This document shows, piece by piece, positions 1 to 11,533 of a DNA stretch of 64,000 nt. The notes beneath the pieces were generated by a model that was not told the origin of the DNA, made no database searches, and worked only from the letters and a program-made list of their open reading frames with translations. Location of the stretch: assembly GCA_905116865.2 (NCBI GenBank), contig CAJHNH020004546.1:325001-389000 (forward strand), read 5' to 3'. How positions within the stretch are numbered: the stretch's first letter is position 1; each line of letters begins with the position of its first letter. The DNA is from Candidula unifasciata (lineage: Eukaryota > Mollusca > Gastropoda > Stylommatophora > Geomitridae). The position numbers and the translations under genes were made by a program.

Positions 1-270
1 TGACAGTCAGAAACTAACGTGGGATGGGCGTGGGTGTAGTGGGGAGGGGGAGGGGGATAAGGGTGCGTTACCGGGACACTGGTAATTTATACGAAGCTAT
101 GTTGGGTGTTAAGGCCTAGTGGTGAGAGGTTACCCATCAAATATATAAGTCGGTTTTCCAAAGTTTTCCGATGTCGATCGTCAGACGAGCAGGATCTGAT
201 GGCCGTGACCTGAATGTCAGCGGTCCCCCGATGGTCAGCGCTGTTGAAATGAGTGGAAACTGGCCTGGCT
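1..270. other. No recognisable gene
   Basis: This stretch has short open frames only and no domain or repeat I can identify. It leads into the 18-bp tandem repeat that follows. Confidence 0.5.
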
Positions 271-276
271 GTTTGG

Positions 277-412
277 TTAGTCACAGAAGACACGTCCCCA
301 CACAAGACACGTCACTCACAGAAGACACGCCACCCACAGAAGACAAGTCACCCGCAGAAGACACGTCACCCACAGAAGACACATCCCTCACAGAAGACAC
401 ATCCCCCACCCT
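277..412 (+). repeat. 18-bp tandem repeat (in-frame TEDTSP unit)
   Basis: About seven imperfect copies of an 18-bp unit resembling acagaagacacgtcaccc. Because the period is divisible by three, the plus frame reads a hexapeptide repeat close to TEDTSP that ends at a TAG near 414-416. It abuts the truncated hAT copy. No gene context supports real coding use. Confidence 0.7.
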
Positions 413-790
413 ATAGAATCATGTCCTCATCTTTACTGAAGTCTGCCTTACAAGATCCACAGAATAAACTTAGCTTGGATGATGAAGTTGAAGCTTCAGA
501 TCCAAAATGACTCTGGTATGCTTTAGATGTTCCAATTTCTTCTAATACCCAATCACGGAGCTCATAAGTGGAACAGCCTTTTCCTACTCTTATCAGGCTA
601 AATTTTATTGTCAAGATAGAATTTAAGAGGTCAAATTTCATCCTGTTTCTTAGGTTAGATTTGATAAATTCACTCTAAATTAAAAAAAACATATAGAAAA
701 ACATCTACCATCTAAAAGTCAAAAACGCCATCTAAATGGTCGGGGGAAACACCTAAATCTGGATGTAAAACATCCAAAGTGGCAACACTG
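408..790 (-). mobile_element. Internally deleted hAT copy D (fragment)
   Basis: The minus strand matches two separate parts of the full hAT copies downstream. Positions 660-790 match the 5' end, including the terminal repeat whose plus-strand form ends AAAGTGGCAACACTG at 790. Positions 408-655 match the 3' end of the transposase gene. The middle of the element is missing, and so is the other terminal repeat, so no target-site duplication can be read. Confidence 0.75.
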
Positions 791-954
791 CAAGGCAATG
801 TTTATTGGAGCTCTTACAAGTTTGGAGTAGAGAAAGGCTCAAGGAATAGATTTTTATCACGACCAGCTCCAGATATAAGGCCATACAGCTCAAACGGGAA
901 CTCCCGTTTTTGTGAGGCTGGCGTGGCCGGTCGGTGGTAACAATTGTTTTTGAT

Positions 955-1845
955 GTAAAAGCACAAAAAGCAGTGAACATCATAGCAAACAGAGAGATGC
1001 TAGAAGAAGTAACAAGCTTCTCTTTTCTTGGACATTTAGTAGCAGATGATGGCAGAAGTAAAACCGGAATAAATTTAAAAAAAAAAGCATAGGAACGGCT
1101 AAAACTACCTTCAAAAAGATGGGAAATGTATTGACAGCTAGAGAGATCTGAGAATGAGAACCTTCAAATGTTATGAACACGGCCTTGTCTATTTATCCTG
1201 GAGCTGGTCGTGGTTATGTATACTTAACCATGCTGTATGGTGCCGAAATGTGGACAATGAACAAGCAACTTGAAAATCGAACCGAGTTTCTGGAAATGTG
1301 GATATATAGAAACAAGAAGAACAGTCCAATACAGAGGTTCTGGAAAGACTGCAAATAAAAAGAAAATTTTTTGAAAGATTTAAAAATGAGGTAGCTGAAA
1401 TATTTTGGCCACTAACTCTTCAAGTACCAAGGAAATCACCAGTTGCCTGGATTTTTGAGTACCTCACACAGCTATAGTTTTTAACCAGTTCTGTGCTGAT
1501 TGTTTCTCCTATTTCTTTTACCCAGTAGGGTTGTTATTTAAATCCTTTCACGCCATAATTCTTTTTACTATGAGTTGCAACTGCTTGTGAAAAGAAGACT
1601 TAATTAAATGAGACTGAAAGTGTTAAAAGACATACTTATACTACGCTTTTAAAAACCATACGGGTGAGAAAGGGCAGGTGTACGAGAGCAAGAGGTAGAC
1701 AACGTTTCAAGTGGGAGGACATCATCAAGAGATGGATGAACAGAAGTCTGAGAGAGTGTAAACCAAGACAATAGACAAAGCGTGTTGGTGATTCATTGCA
1801 GCCAACTGACATTGTGGAGACGGCACCTCATTGACTGATTGAACA
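955..1845 (+). mobile_element. Decayed LINE reverse-transcriptase C-terminus (duplication unit 1)
   Basis: Translated with frame changes, it reads like the tail of an APE-type LINE ORF2: a SFLGHLVADDGR-like stretch, LYGAEMWTMNKQLENR, then a basic RGRQRFKWED-like stretch. It has several stops and frameshifts. Related decayed copies at 11205-11510 and 44105-44690 sit at the same place relative to the ZNF units, so it was probably present before those units were duplicated. Confidence 0.65.
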
Positions 1846-1900
1846 CAGCTATATAAATGAGAAAAATGGCTAAATGGTAGCAACTTTTGAAAGTGCCAAC

Positions 1901-4289
1901 CAGTGTTGCCACTTTGGTTCTTTTATATCCAATTTTAGATCTTTTTCATTGCATTTAGATACTGTTTTTGACGTTTAGATCGTAAATATTTTTCTAGATC
2001 TCTTCATATGGAGTTACATATTTTATAGATTTTTTTTTCTTTCATTGTCAATTTAATAATTACTTTGTAATTACTTTGTAAATATTTACTACAATATTTT
2101 TGTTTTGGTCTGGCACGTACATTGTGACAACTTGAACTTAGAACTCTCACTGGGGTCAACGCACAAATATCTGGCAGCACCGGTACTTATTAATAAAAAC
2201 GCGCGTAAATCATACTAACTTTGTTTCAACCACCATCTTCTCTAATTATAAAAAATCTGGAGCTGGCCGTGGTTTCAACCGTATCCTCACTGTGCTGACT
2301 CTGCGTTTCTTTTTCATGTAATTTAAACAAAAATTGCTCACCTTCTTATGTGGTTTTCACTTTGAAAAAACCTTTCAACATGCCAAAAGTAAAGTATGTG
2401 CAAAAAATTTGGAAAGAGTGGTTGCATGATGACAAAATTAAAAACTGGGGATATGACCAAAGCTTGTTGTAAGTACTGCAAGTGTGAAATTAAAGCGAAA
2501 ATACAAAACTCGAAGAGTCATGCAGAGACTAAAAAAGCATAAAACTGCAGTTTTATTTAAAGATATTACACAGCTGACATCTGTTTTCAGAACTATACTG
2601 ATAAATGAATCATCAAAAGTTGAAGTATCAGTCACAATGTTTTTAATTTGTCACTGAGCAATTTCAAACTGTGACCATTTGATCGATTTGTAAAAAATCT
2701 TGGACTAGTTAAATTTGAAAAGTGTGATGTAGAAAGTATAGTTTAGGAAATAAAGGACCTTTTAATCGGCAAACAGTTGGGCTTGAAGAATTTGGCTGAA
2801 ATTTGTACTGATAATGCCTCAGTGATGGTTGGTATAAACAATGGCGTTTATGCCAAGTTGAAGGAAGCTAACCCATCGTTAATACTTATGAAATACATGC
2901 GTCATTCATTGCAGCTAGCATTATCACATGCTTTATCTAAATATTTACCAAGGGATTTGGAATACCTTATTTCTGAAACACTTTACTGGTTTTCCAAATC
3001 ACTTGTCAGACAACAGCAATACAATACATTATATACAGCCTTGAGTGATGGTTCCACACCACCGAAAATTCTGTCAGATTGCTAAACTAGATGGTTATCA
3101 ATTTAACCAGCTGTTCAAAAAAAAATTATGAAGCAATGGCTGAAGTTGAAGACACACTTTGAAATAACAAGACAAAGTGAAAAGTGCTACACAGCTGAAA
3201 TACTATATGGAATGTACAGTGATGAAAAAAAAATTGTCATTCATTCTCTTTTTATATCCTATTCTAATGGAAGTGCAAAAAGTTAATAAACTGTTCGAAT
3301 CTAAACTTGTTGATAAAGTTAAATTACTTGATGATCTCACCTTGCTATTTCACTCGGTAAAAGACTGGTGTTGCCAACTTCTAAAGCTGATTTGCTCACT
3401 TGCACTATAGAGAGCTATTTGGTTCATAAGCCACACCTTGGATATTAAATCGAATCAAAAATTGATGATTTAAAAACAAAAGAACTGTTAACAGAGAATG
3501 AAGAGAACAACTTAAGACAACGCTGCCAAGATTTCCTTATCTCATTATTGAAGCAATTGAAGCAGAGACTTCCTGAAAATCTAGATGTTTTGAAAAATAT
3601 TTCACTTTTTTATGTGGGCAACATACTTTAGCCGATAAAGGACATACCTAAATATTGTAAAATTATGAAATTTTTTAGGGGCTACTGATAATAGTGTCGT
3701 GGAAGCAGAATATCAGTTAACCAAAATAAAGTTAGCTGAATGGACAAACAAAACAGAAACTAAAGCGTTTTGGAGGGAGGTGAGACAATTTAAAGATGCC
3801 TCATCAAACAGTCCATTCTGTAAGCTATTTAAAGTGCCATGTCTGCCATGATACTACCCAACTCAAATGGTGACGTAGAAAGAGTTTTCAGTGCTAGGAA
3901 TTATATCAAATCTAACCTAAAAAACAGGATGAAATTTGACCTCTTAAATGCTATCGTGCCAATAAAATTCGGCCTGATGAAACTAGAGAAATAAGCCTAT
4001 TGTTCCACTTATAAAGAAATTTGAACAACTAAAGCATACCAGGGTCATTTTGGATCTGAAGCTTCAACTTCATTATCCAAGCTAAGTTTATCCTGTGGAT
4101 CTTGTGAGGCAGACATCAGGGAAGGTGAGGACATGATTATGTAGGGTAAGTCATAACAAAAGCTATGTAATTTTTGACTTTTTCAATTTGGATGTTTTTT
4201 CTAGATCTTTTCCACGGAGATTTAGATCTTTTTAGATATTTTTTGACACCGTTTTGGATATTTTTTGTCAAAGAAAAGTGGCAACACTG
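1901..4289 (+). mobile_element. hAT DNA transposon copy A, full length
   Basis: A 2.39-kb element with terminal inverted repeats, CAGTGTTGCCACTTT at the left and AAAGTGGCAACACTG at the right. The CAGTG start and 8-bp target duplication (GTGCCAAC) are typical of hAT elements. It contains a broken transposase gene. It is about as long as copies B (4298-6535) and C (41314-43640), and lies directly next to B with only one 8-bp duplication between them. Confidence 0.92.
2380..4145 (+). pseudogene. hAT transposase remnant (copy A)
   Basis: Begins MPKVKY with a BED-like zinc finger (CxxC then two His, read across a frame change). The core near 2777-3085 reads EICTDNASVMVGINNG and then MRHSLQLALSHALSKYLP, as in hAT (KIAA1586-like) transposases. 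The end has a dimerisation segment reading NGDVERVFSARNYIKSNLK. The frame is broken by a stop near 2690, a shift near 3365 and a TAA near 3445. The last two are shared with copies B and C. No active transposase is expected. Confidence 0.85.
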
Positions 4290-4297
4290 GTGCCAAC

Positions 4298-6535
4298 CAG
4301 TGTTGCCACTTTGGATCTTTTATATCCAAATTTAGATCTTTTTCATTTCATTTAGATACTGTTTTTGACATTTAGATCCTAAATATTTTTCTAGATTCTT
4401 TTCAGATGGAGTTAGATATTTTATAGATTTTTTTTCCCTTCATTGTCAATTTAATAATAACTGTGTAGAATATTAACTACAATATTTTTGTTTTGGTCTG
4501 GCACGTACATTGTGACATCTGCCATTACTTGAACTTTGAACTCTCACTGGGGTCAACGCACAAATATATGTCTGCCCCGGTACTGATTAATAAAAACGCG
4601 CGTAAATCTTACTAACTTTGTTTCAACCGTATCCTCACTGTGCTGACTTTGCATTTCTTTTTCATGTGATTTAAAAAAAATAATTGCTCACCTTCTTATG
4701 TGGCTTTTACTTTGAAAAAACCTTTCAACATGCCAAAAGTAAAGTATGAGCAAAAAATTTGGAAAGAGTGGTTGCATGATGACAAAATTAAAAACTGGGG
4801 ATATAACCAAAGCTTGTTGTAAGTACTGCAAGAGTGAAATTAAAGCGAAAATACAAAACTCAAAGAGTCATGCAGAGACTAAAAAAGCATAAAACTGCAG
4901 TTTCATTTAAAGATATTACATCGCTGACATCTGTTTTTAGAACTTTACTGATAAATGAATCATCAACAGTTGAAGTTTCAGTCGCAATGTTTTTAATTTG
5001 TCACTGCACAGGAACTGAAGGACCTTTTAATCAGCAAACAGTTAGGCTTGAAGAATTTGCCTGTAATTGGTACCAATAGTGCCTCAGTGATGGTTGGTAT
5101 AAACAATGGCAATTATGCCAAGTTGAAGGAAGCTTACCCATCGTTAATACGTATAAAATGTATGCGTCATTCATTGAAGCTAGCATTATCACATGCTTCA
5201 TCTAAATATTTACCAAGGAATTTGGAATACCTTATTGTTGAAACACTTTACTGGTTTTCCAAATCATTTGTCGGACAACAGCAATACAATACATTATATA
5301 CAGCCTTGAATGTGGTTCCACACCACCGAAAATTCTGTCAGATTGCAAAACTAGATGATAAAAAATTTAACCAGCTGTTGAAATAATTATGAAGCAATTG
5401 TTGAAGTTGAAAACACACTTTGAAATAACAAGACAAAGTGAAAAGTGCTTCACAGCTGAGATACTATATGGAATGTACAGTGATGAAAAAAATTTGTCAT
5501 TCATTCTCTTTTTATAACCTATTTTAATGGAAGTGCAAAAAGTTAATAAACTGTTCGAATCTAAACTTGTTGATAAAGTTAAATTACTTGATGATCTCAC
5601 CTTGCTATTTCACTCGGTAAAAGACTGGTGTTGCCAACTTCTAAAGCTGATTTGCTCACTTGCACTATAGAGAGCTATTTGGCTCCTAAGCCACACCTTG
5701 GATATTAAATCGAATCAAAAATTTATGATTTAAAAACAAAAGGACTGTTAACAGAGAATGAAGAGAACAACTTAAGAAAACGCTGTCAAGATTTCCTTAT
5801 CTCATTATTGAAGCAAATAAAGCAGTGACTTCCTGAAAATCTAGATGTTTTGAAAAATATTTCACTTTTTTCTGTGAGCAACATACTTCAGCCAATCAAG
5901 GACATACCTAAATATTGTAAAGTTATGAAATTTTTAGGGGCTACTGATAATAGTGTCGCGGAAGCAGAATATCAGTTAACCAAAATAAAGTTAGCTGAAT
6001 GGACAAACAAAACAGAAACTAAAGAGTTTTGGAGTAAAGTGAGACAATTTAAAGATGCCTCATCAAACAGTCCATTCTTTAAGCTCTTTAAACTGCCATG
6101 TCTGCCATGATACTACCCCACTCAAATGCTGAGGTAGAAAGAGTTTTCAGTGCTAGGAATTATATCAAATCTAACCTAAAAAACAGGATGAAATTTGACC
6201 TCTTAAATGCTATCGTGCCATTAAAATTCTAGAGAAATAAGCGTAGTGTTCCACTCATAAAGAAATTTGAACAGCTAAAGCATACCAGGGTCATTTTGGA
6301 TCTTAAGCTTCTACTTGATTATCCAAGCTAAGTTTATCCTGTGGATCTTGTGAGGCAGACATCAGTGAAGGTGAGGACATGATTATGTAGGGTAAGTCAT
6401 AACAAAAGCTATGTAATTTTTGACTTTTTCAATTTGAATGTTTTTTCTAGATCTTTTCCACGGAGATTTAGTTATTTTTAGATATTTTTTGACACCGTTT
6501 TGGATATTTTTTGTCAAAGAAAAGTGGCAACACTG
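4298..6535 (+). mobile_element. hAT DNA transposon copy B, full length ends
   Basis: Same terminal repeats as copy A and the same flanking octamer GTGCCAAC on both sides. It is about 150 bp shorter, mainly because a block present in A (about 2659-2750) is missing near 5010. It lies in tandem and in the same orientation as copy A. Confidence 0.92.
4730..6390 (+). pseudogene. hAT transposase remnant (copy B)
   Basis: Same gene as in copy A. Readable blocks are 4834-5079 (N-terminal part, partly out of frame), 5048-5386 (NSASVMVGINNG and the MRHSLKLALSHASSKYLPRN core) and 5850-6110. The shift near 5625 and the TAA near 5705 are the same lesions as in A and C. It also lacks the segment after LICHC. 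Confidence 0.85.
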
Positions 6536-6543
6536 GTGCCAAC

Positions 6544-6824
6544 TTCCGCTTTGAAATCAAAAATGGTTGACGGTCCAGTCCAAACGATACAAATATTTGT
6601 AAAATAGGATGCAGTATTCAGAAACCTTCGTTGTTAAAAGCACACGTCGGTAACTGACTGAATGATCTATGTGACTGTAAACATTTTCCAGGCTGATCAG
6701 TTAGGTTCACATTTCCATGAGAGAGACGACAATGACCATGGCGACCACTGATGATAATGATAGTCATTGATAGTAGTATTATGTCAGCCATGTGAGTCAC
6801 AACGCCAAGATCTCAAGATCGAAG
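6544..6824 (+). promoter_or_regulatory. Upstream block of ZNF-A (conserved among units)
   Basis: This block directly precedes exon 1 and is recognisably shared with 11556-11841 (ZNF-B) and 44718-45024 (ZNF-E). Relative to B, it lacks about 35 bp near 6573. It probably holds the 5' UTR and proximal promoter. A TTTTCCAG at about 6684-6691 could alternatively be a splice acceptor. I see no clear TATA box, and no transcription start can be assigned. Confidence 0.35.
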
Positions 6825-6918
6825 ATGGACAGTCTGCTATCAATCAACAGTGTCAGTACAGATATCAAAACAGAACAACCTAAAGTCGATGTAGAATACA
6901 CCGGTCAGGATAATAAAA
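6825..6918 (+). CDS. ZNF-A exon 1 (IKTEQP exon)
   Basis: ATG at 6825 opens 31 codons plus one base: MDSLLSIN, then DIKTEQPKVDVEYTGQDNK. The exon ends at AAAA|GTGAGT, a good splice donor. Phase is 1, matching the exon 2 acceptor at 7921|7922. The start is supported because paralogous ZNF-B and ZNF-E keep ATGGAC/T-AGT here, while the upstream frame holds an in-frame TAG in A and E. The exon carries a psi-K-x-E motif (IKTE). Homologous exons occur at 11842, 28796(-), 37085(-) and 45025. Confidence 0.7.
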
Positions 6919-7029
6919 GTGAGTCAAATATAACGTGGCTTTGTTTTATTTATTAATTTATGATATGGATACTCACTGTTTCCTGGATGTCAATAATGTC
7001 ATGATGAAATGTATGACAATATTGACAAG

Positions 7030-7290
7030 CTAGATGTGAAATGTGAGGGCCCTTTGGAAGCTAGTACGGAGGCATAGATCATAGATAGATTAGTTTACTC
7101 TGAGGAAAACGGTACTGCTAGGAGTTATCAGGGGATTGAGTAGATGATCAAATCATATACAGACAGTTGGTTACTTATGACTGGTGCCATCGGAATTAAA
7201 TTATTAATATTACTCTTCTCTAGCTACTAAAGATGGGGATAAAGTACTTATGGGAGTGTCTCGAGTGCTGTGATGTTAATTCTCAATTCA
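7030..7290 (+). mobile_element. LINE 3' tail (RNase H family) in intron 1 of ZNF-A
   Basis: Matches the end of the RNase H-bearing LINE family in this window. The readable 3' feature is a decayed version of the C-terminal reading LLKMGxERLWECPxCCDV. The same fragment lies at the corresponding position in intron 1 of ZNF-B (12250-12500) and ZNF-E (46130-46385), so the insertion predates the unit duplication. Confidence 0.65.
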
Positions 7291-7782
7291 ACATTCTCAC
7301 ACATTTTCTGTTGTTTTTTTCTGGCTGGAGTGCTGTGATGATGATGATGATGATTCTTTCTAATTACAGTTAATACTAATTTTCCGTTTTCATTTTTATT
7401 TTTTTTTATTTCACCAACTGAAATGGCCAGTGTCATTTAGACTAAAATGTTCAACATTGTTTCTCTAATTTAGAAAGCTGTACTTTCATTCAGTAATTTT
7501 TTTTTTTTAATAGATTTTTTTTTCTTCTGAGCCTAAAGACAAAATGAATAAATTATTTAATCATGCCTGATTAACATGCTTCCTCATGTAGGATCCAGGA
7601 TTCAACTTTCTTTTTTCGGGGGGGGGGGGGGGGGGGGATAGATATCCCCTGACCACAATTAATTATAATGACTAAAGTGGGAGCCATTTCAGCATATTGG
7701 TTAGACTAGTTTGTCCAACAGAGGAGTGGGGGTGGTAGTGGTGGAGGCAAAGATGGAGTAGATTAGATGTGAAATTGCATCT

Positions 7783-7784
7783 AT

Positions 7785-7862
<78 letters not shown>
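7783..7862. repeat. (TA)n microsatellite
   Basis: An uninterrupted alternating TA tract of nearly 80 bp in ZNF-A intron 1, some 60 bp upstream of the exon 2 acceptor. Confidence 0.95.
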
Positions 7863-7864
<2 letters not shown>

Positions 7865-7921
7865 GTACCAAGTAAACAGTTGATTGTATTTGTGAATTGA
7901 TATTTACTGTTTGTGTTTCAG

Positions 7922-9363
7922 AAACAGTTACCTACTCTGAGAATGTACCTTTTCTTCCAATACAAGAACATTCACAGATACAGAAGATGATGTATAGTAA
8001 CATGGCATTTAAGTCTGTAAAACGAGAACTTTCAGATGTGTTGTGTGAGGACAAGAATCAAATATTTAGAAAAATGGGAGGTGTGACAGGTTGTAAAAGT
8101 CACCAGGGAATGACAGGACAAAATAGCATTATGTCAGCAGTGACGGAGAGTGGTTATTCAACATTACTAGAGCACAAGAAATGGAGTCAAATTTCAGTGA
8201 ATAACACTTCTGGCAGTGCAGTTAATACAGAATTATCTTTGACTGATAAGAATTGCCTGTTAAAAACTAGCATGGAAGTAAAAGCAGAAGACAAATCAAA
8301 CATGTCACATGTTTGTGATTCAGCCATCACTGAAGACAGCAGTTTAAACAGATACAAGAGGAGATATACAGGAGAGAAACCTTTCAAGTGTGATGACTGT
8401 GGTTTATTATTTTCTCGAGCTGCCAGTTTGAAAATACACAAGAGAACACATACAGGAGAAAAACCTTTCAAGTGTGATGACTGTGGTTTATTATTTTCTC
8501 GAGATGCCAGTTTGAAAATACACAAGAGAACACATACAGGAGAAAAACCTTTCAAGTGTGATGACTGTGGTTTATCATTTTCTCAAGCTGCCAGTTTGAA
8601 AATACACAAGAGAACACATACAGGAGAGAAACCTTACAAGTGTGATAACTGTGGTTTATCATTTTCTCAAGCTGCCAATTTGAAAATACACAAGAGAACA
8701 CACACAGGAGAGAAACCTTACAAGTGTAATGATTGTGGTGCATCATTTTCTTTAGCTGCCCATACGAAGAGACACATGAGAACACATACAGGAGAGAAAC
8801 CTTACAAGTGTGATGATTGTGGTGCATCATTTTCTTTAGCTGCCCATCTGAAGAGACACATGAGAACACATACAGGAGAGAAACCTTACAAGTGTGATGA
8901 TTGTGGTGCATCATTTTCTTTAGCTGCACATCTGAAGAGACACAAGAGAACACATACAGGAGAGAAACCTTACAAGTGTGATGATTGTGGTGCATCATTT
9001 GCTCAGTTTGAGATTCTGAAGTCACACAAGAGAACACATACAGGAGAAAAACCTTTCAAGTGTGATGACTGTGGTTTATTATTTTCTCGAGCTGCCAGTT
9101 TGAAAATACACAAGAGAACACATACAGGAGAAAAACCTTTCAAGTGTGGTGATTGTGGTGCATCATTTTCTGAAGCTGTCAGTTTGAAGAGACACAAGAG
9201 AACACATACAGGAGAGAAACCTTACAAGTGTGAAGATTGTAGTTTATCATTTTCTCAAGCTGCATATCTGAAATCACACAAGAGAACACATTCAGAAGAG
9301 AAACCTTTCAAATGTGACAATTGTAGTACATCATTTTCTCAAGCTGCTCAAGTCGCACAATAG
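7922..9363 (+). CDS. ZNF-A exon 2: conserved N-terminal region plus C2H2 array
   Basis: Starts after TTTGTGTTTCAG at 7921 and completes the phase-1 codon, giving a predicted protein of 511 residues with exon 1. Roughly the first 150 residues are the family-specific region ([41 protein letters not shown]). Next come 11 complete C2H2 fingers (C-x2-C-x12-H-x3-H, TGEKP linkers) and a twelfth cut off after its cysteines (FSQAAQVAQ, stop), because a small deletion shifts the frame. Finger 5 has Thr instead of Leu at the hydrophobic helix position. Likely a nuclear DNA-binding regulator; no KRAB, SCAN, BTB or ZAD domain is visible. Repeat-derived sequence starts only 10-15 bp past the stop. Confidence 0.85.
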
Positions 9364-9372
9364 AATACATAC

Positions 9373-10030
9373 AGAATGTGAGTTTTGCACACACATCTAT
9401 TTTACAGATCTTGACTTTTTTGTTTAGTGTTATGTAGGTTAAAACAAGTATCGACATCTTGGCACAAGGGTAGTAACCATTAAGTCCTCAGTTCTACTTC
9501 CAACTTATGTCTGAGTCCAAAGAATCTCAGCGCAGTGCGCGAACTCCATAGCACCGGTGAGGATCCTAAAATACTTTGGGTATATTTTTAACTCAAAATT
9601 TTGCCATGGCAGTGCTGTTATTGATTTCCAACCTCTAATGGATTTTTTATGTGGGAAACAATACACATGGGCATCTGATCTTACTACCCAGAGACTAGGG
9701 GAAATTACTCGAAGTCCACATAAAAAAATCCCAGCCTTTACCAGGGCCTCCAGCACTTGAAGCGGACGCCATGCCTCAAGACCACGCAGCTCCCCTTTTT
9801 GTGTGTCCATTTCTAAATTTTAGACTTGTTCCAGAAATTTGAGTTTTGCGTGCACATCTATTTTACAGATCAGGTTTATTTGTACGCAGACTGCTGGTCC
9901 CTCACCTCTCAAGCAGATGCACTGAGTCTTAGAAGACAATTCCCCTAATTATTTGCCTTTTACAACATGCTTGTTGGGGAGGGGGGCAGTAGATCTAGTA
10001 TTTTTTCCATGAATGGGGCTCGGGAATCCC
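9373..10030 (-). mobile_element. Fragments of the (GAA)n-tailed repeat family with an unknown insert
   Basis: A ~36-bp segment (TGAGTTTTGC...TTTTACAGATC) occurs at 9378-9413 and again at 9838-9872. The second copy continues into the rest of the repeat family to about 10030 (compare 26455-26745). The 420 bp between them (9415-9835) is unrecognised. The first copy starts right after the truncated ZNF-A array and may be what ended it. Confidence 0.5.
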
Positions 10031-10199
10031 CCGCTGGGAAAATGATGACTTAGGATCAGACAAAACAATGTGTAATCAAAAACGTTCTAGTTGAGATGCT
10101 GTGCCCATTAGCGTTAGAACCCCACTGTTACATCTAAGGGGAAAGGGGCATACACTTTGAAAGGTGATCAAAAATTGAGAGGGAGAGAAACTGATGAGT

Positions 10200-10800
10200 T
10201 TTCAAGATTCTCCATAACTAACTCGATTACGAGTTCTCAGAGCAAAATTTGATTAGGCTCGTCCATGCTGATTTCGAGAACAACATAGGAAATCCACCCT
10301 CATCTAGTTACAATCTGTTGATGTACCTTAGGCACATATATTGCATTCAATCAATGTCATTTGAGGTTAGATACAAAGTGCCAGATCTAGCATATGGCTG
10401 CGAACCCTGGACACTTAGTAAACTAGTCAAAAAATTTCTTGAGCCCTTAGAGATATAGTTTTACAGAAGAGTGCTTACATTTTTTTTAGACAGTCAGAAT
10501 GAATAATCTGTGTGTTTTGAAAGAGTCGTAGACAGACAACATGTCACAAACATCAGAAAAAGATTGTCATAATTTCTGGCAATGTCATAAAAAAGAAAGA
10601 AAGTTGAATATGTGACGACCAGAAAGATTTGTGGAGAGAAAGACAAAGGGAGAAAATTGTGGATCCGCATTTTGCCACTTCATGGAACGGTGTCAGCATA
10701 TGAGCTGATGAATTCTGTTGGAGACGATACATTGTTGAGAGGCATGATCAAATATGTCAGATGATTAGGAAGATGATGGTGAGGATGACCTTGTGGAGGT
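10200..10800 (+). mobile_element. Decayed LINE reverse-transcriptase tail
   Basis: Contains AYGCEPWTLSKLVKKFLE near 10390-10445, matching the AYGCEPWT / LTYGCESWT segment of LINE ORF2 C-termini (compare 50123-50703), followed by degraded sequence matching the rest of that tail. It has many stops and frameshifts. Confidence 0.6.
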
Positions 10801-10944
10801 TGCTGCATCAAAGGACTGGGCACATGTGAAAAAGTTGTGTGCTCTGATATCGACAGGGATAACATTAGACTGTATGGACAAACTGTTATACAGACATTCA
10901 TCATACGTACGCTAATGTCAACATCTATGCAGGTCACCTACCAC

Positions 10945-11164
10945 CTCCAGGATTCTATCAACTGTAAACTTTGGCGTAAATGTCTGAGTGTTCGTGTTCA
11001 TTCTTTTCACACATCTGGCTTATTTGTACACAGACTCTTGGCCCCTTGGCTCTCAGTCTTGTTGCATGGCATGGAGGTGTGTCGGCACACAAACTGATAT
11101 ATGCTGCAAGAGATCGCAGATTATGGAGAGGCATGATCGCCCACGCCAGTCGGCAAGGCACCTG
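10945..11164. mobile_element. Chimeric junction of a GAA-family fragment and a LINE 3' end
   Basis: 10945-11048 is a minus-strand piece of the GAA-tailed family (TGTAAACTTTGGCG, then CAGACTCTTGG). It joins at about 11049 to 115 bp of the LINE 3' end (plus) reading SLVAWHGGVSAH...MIAHASRQGT, with a short (GAT)n tail near 11162-11176. The same LINE end is at 50570-50703. Confidence 0.6.
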
Positions 11165-11204
11165 ATGATGATGATGATATATATATATATGTGCCATATT
11201 TCAT

Positions 11205-11510
11205 GTAAAAAAAAAGTCCAATACAGAGATTCTGGAAAGTCTGCGAATAAAAAGATAATTATTTAAAGGAATAAAGAAGAGATAACTTAAATATTTTGGC
11301 CAAATTAAAACATACTATGCTTTTAAAAACCATACTGATGAGCAAGGGCAAGAGGTAGATTATGTTACAAGTGGGAGGACAACATCAAAAGATGAGTCTG
11401 AGAAAGTGTACAACCAAGACATGAGACAGAGCCAGTTGGAGATTTCTTGCAGCCAAATGGCATTGTGGAGATGGCAACTAATTGATTGATCGATTGAACA
11501 CAGCTATTTT
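11205..11510 (+). mobile_element. Decayed LINE RT tail at the start of duplication unit 2
   Basis: Matches 1325-1840 (unit 1) and 44340-44690 (unit 3), including the segment about CCAATACAGAGATTCTGG and the block ending in CATTGTGGAGATGGCAAC. Heavily broken. Confidence 0.65.
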
Positions 11511-11533
11511 AATGATAAAAGTGGCTAAATGGT

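Larger units (their letters stand above)
1893..6543. repeat. Target-site duplication GTGCCAAC present three times
   Basis: GTGCCAAC occurs at 1893-1900, 4290-4297 and 6536-6543: before, between and after two adjacent hAT elements. Paralogous sites without an insertion at 11548-11555 and 44710-44717 read GTGCGAAC once, which supports reading it as an 8-bp duplicated target. Confidence 0.9.
6919..7921 (+). other. ZNF-A intron 1
   Basis: About 1.0 kb, GT-AG, phase 1. It contains a decayed LINE 3' tail (7030-7290), a 20-bp G run (7618-7637), a block shared with introns of B and E (about 7650-7730) and a (TA)n tract (7783-7862). The acceptor is TTTGTGTTTCAG. It is much shorter than intron 1 of B and E because it lacks their SINEs and later insertions. 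Confidence 0.65.

Noticed and set aside
8187..9197. Long antisense open frames over the ZNF-A array, rich in [13 protein letters not shown]
   Set aside because: They are the complement of repeated finger codons; the 84-bp period keeps antisense frames open. Similar ones lie at 15830-16144, 23798-24496, 48600-48935 and 54470-55000.
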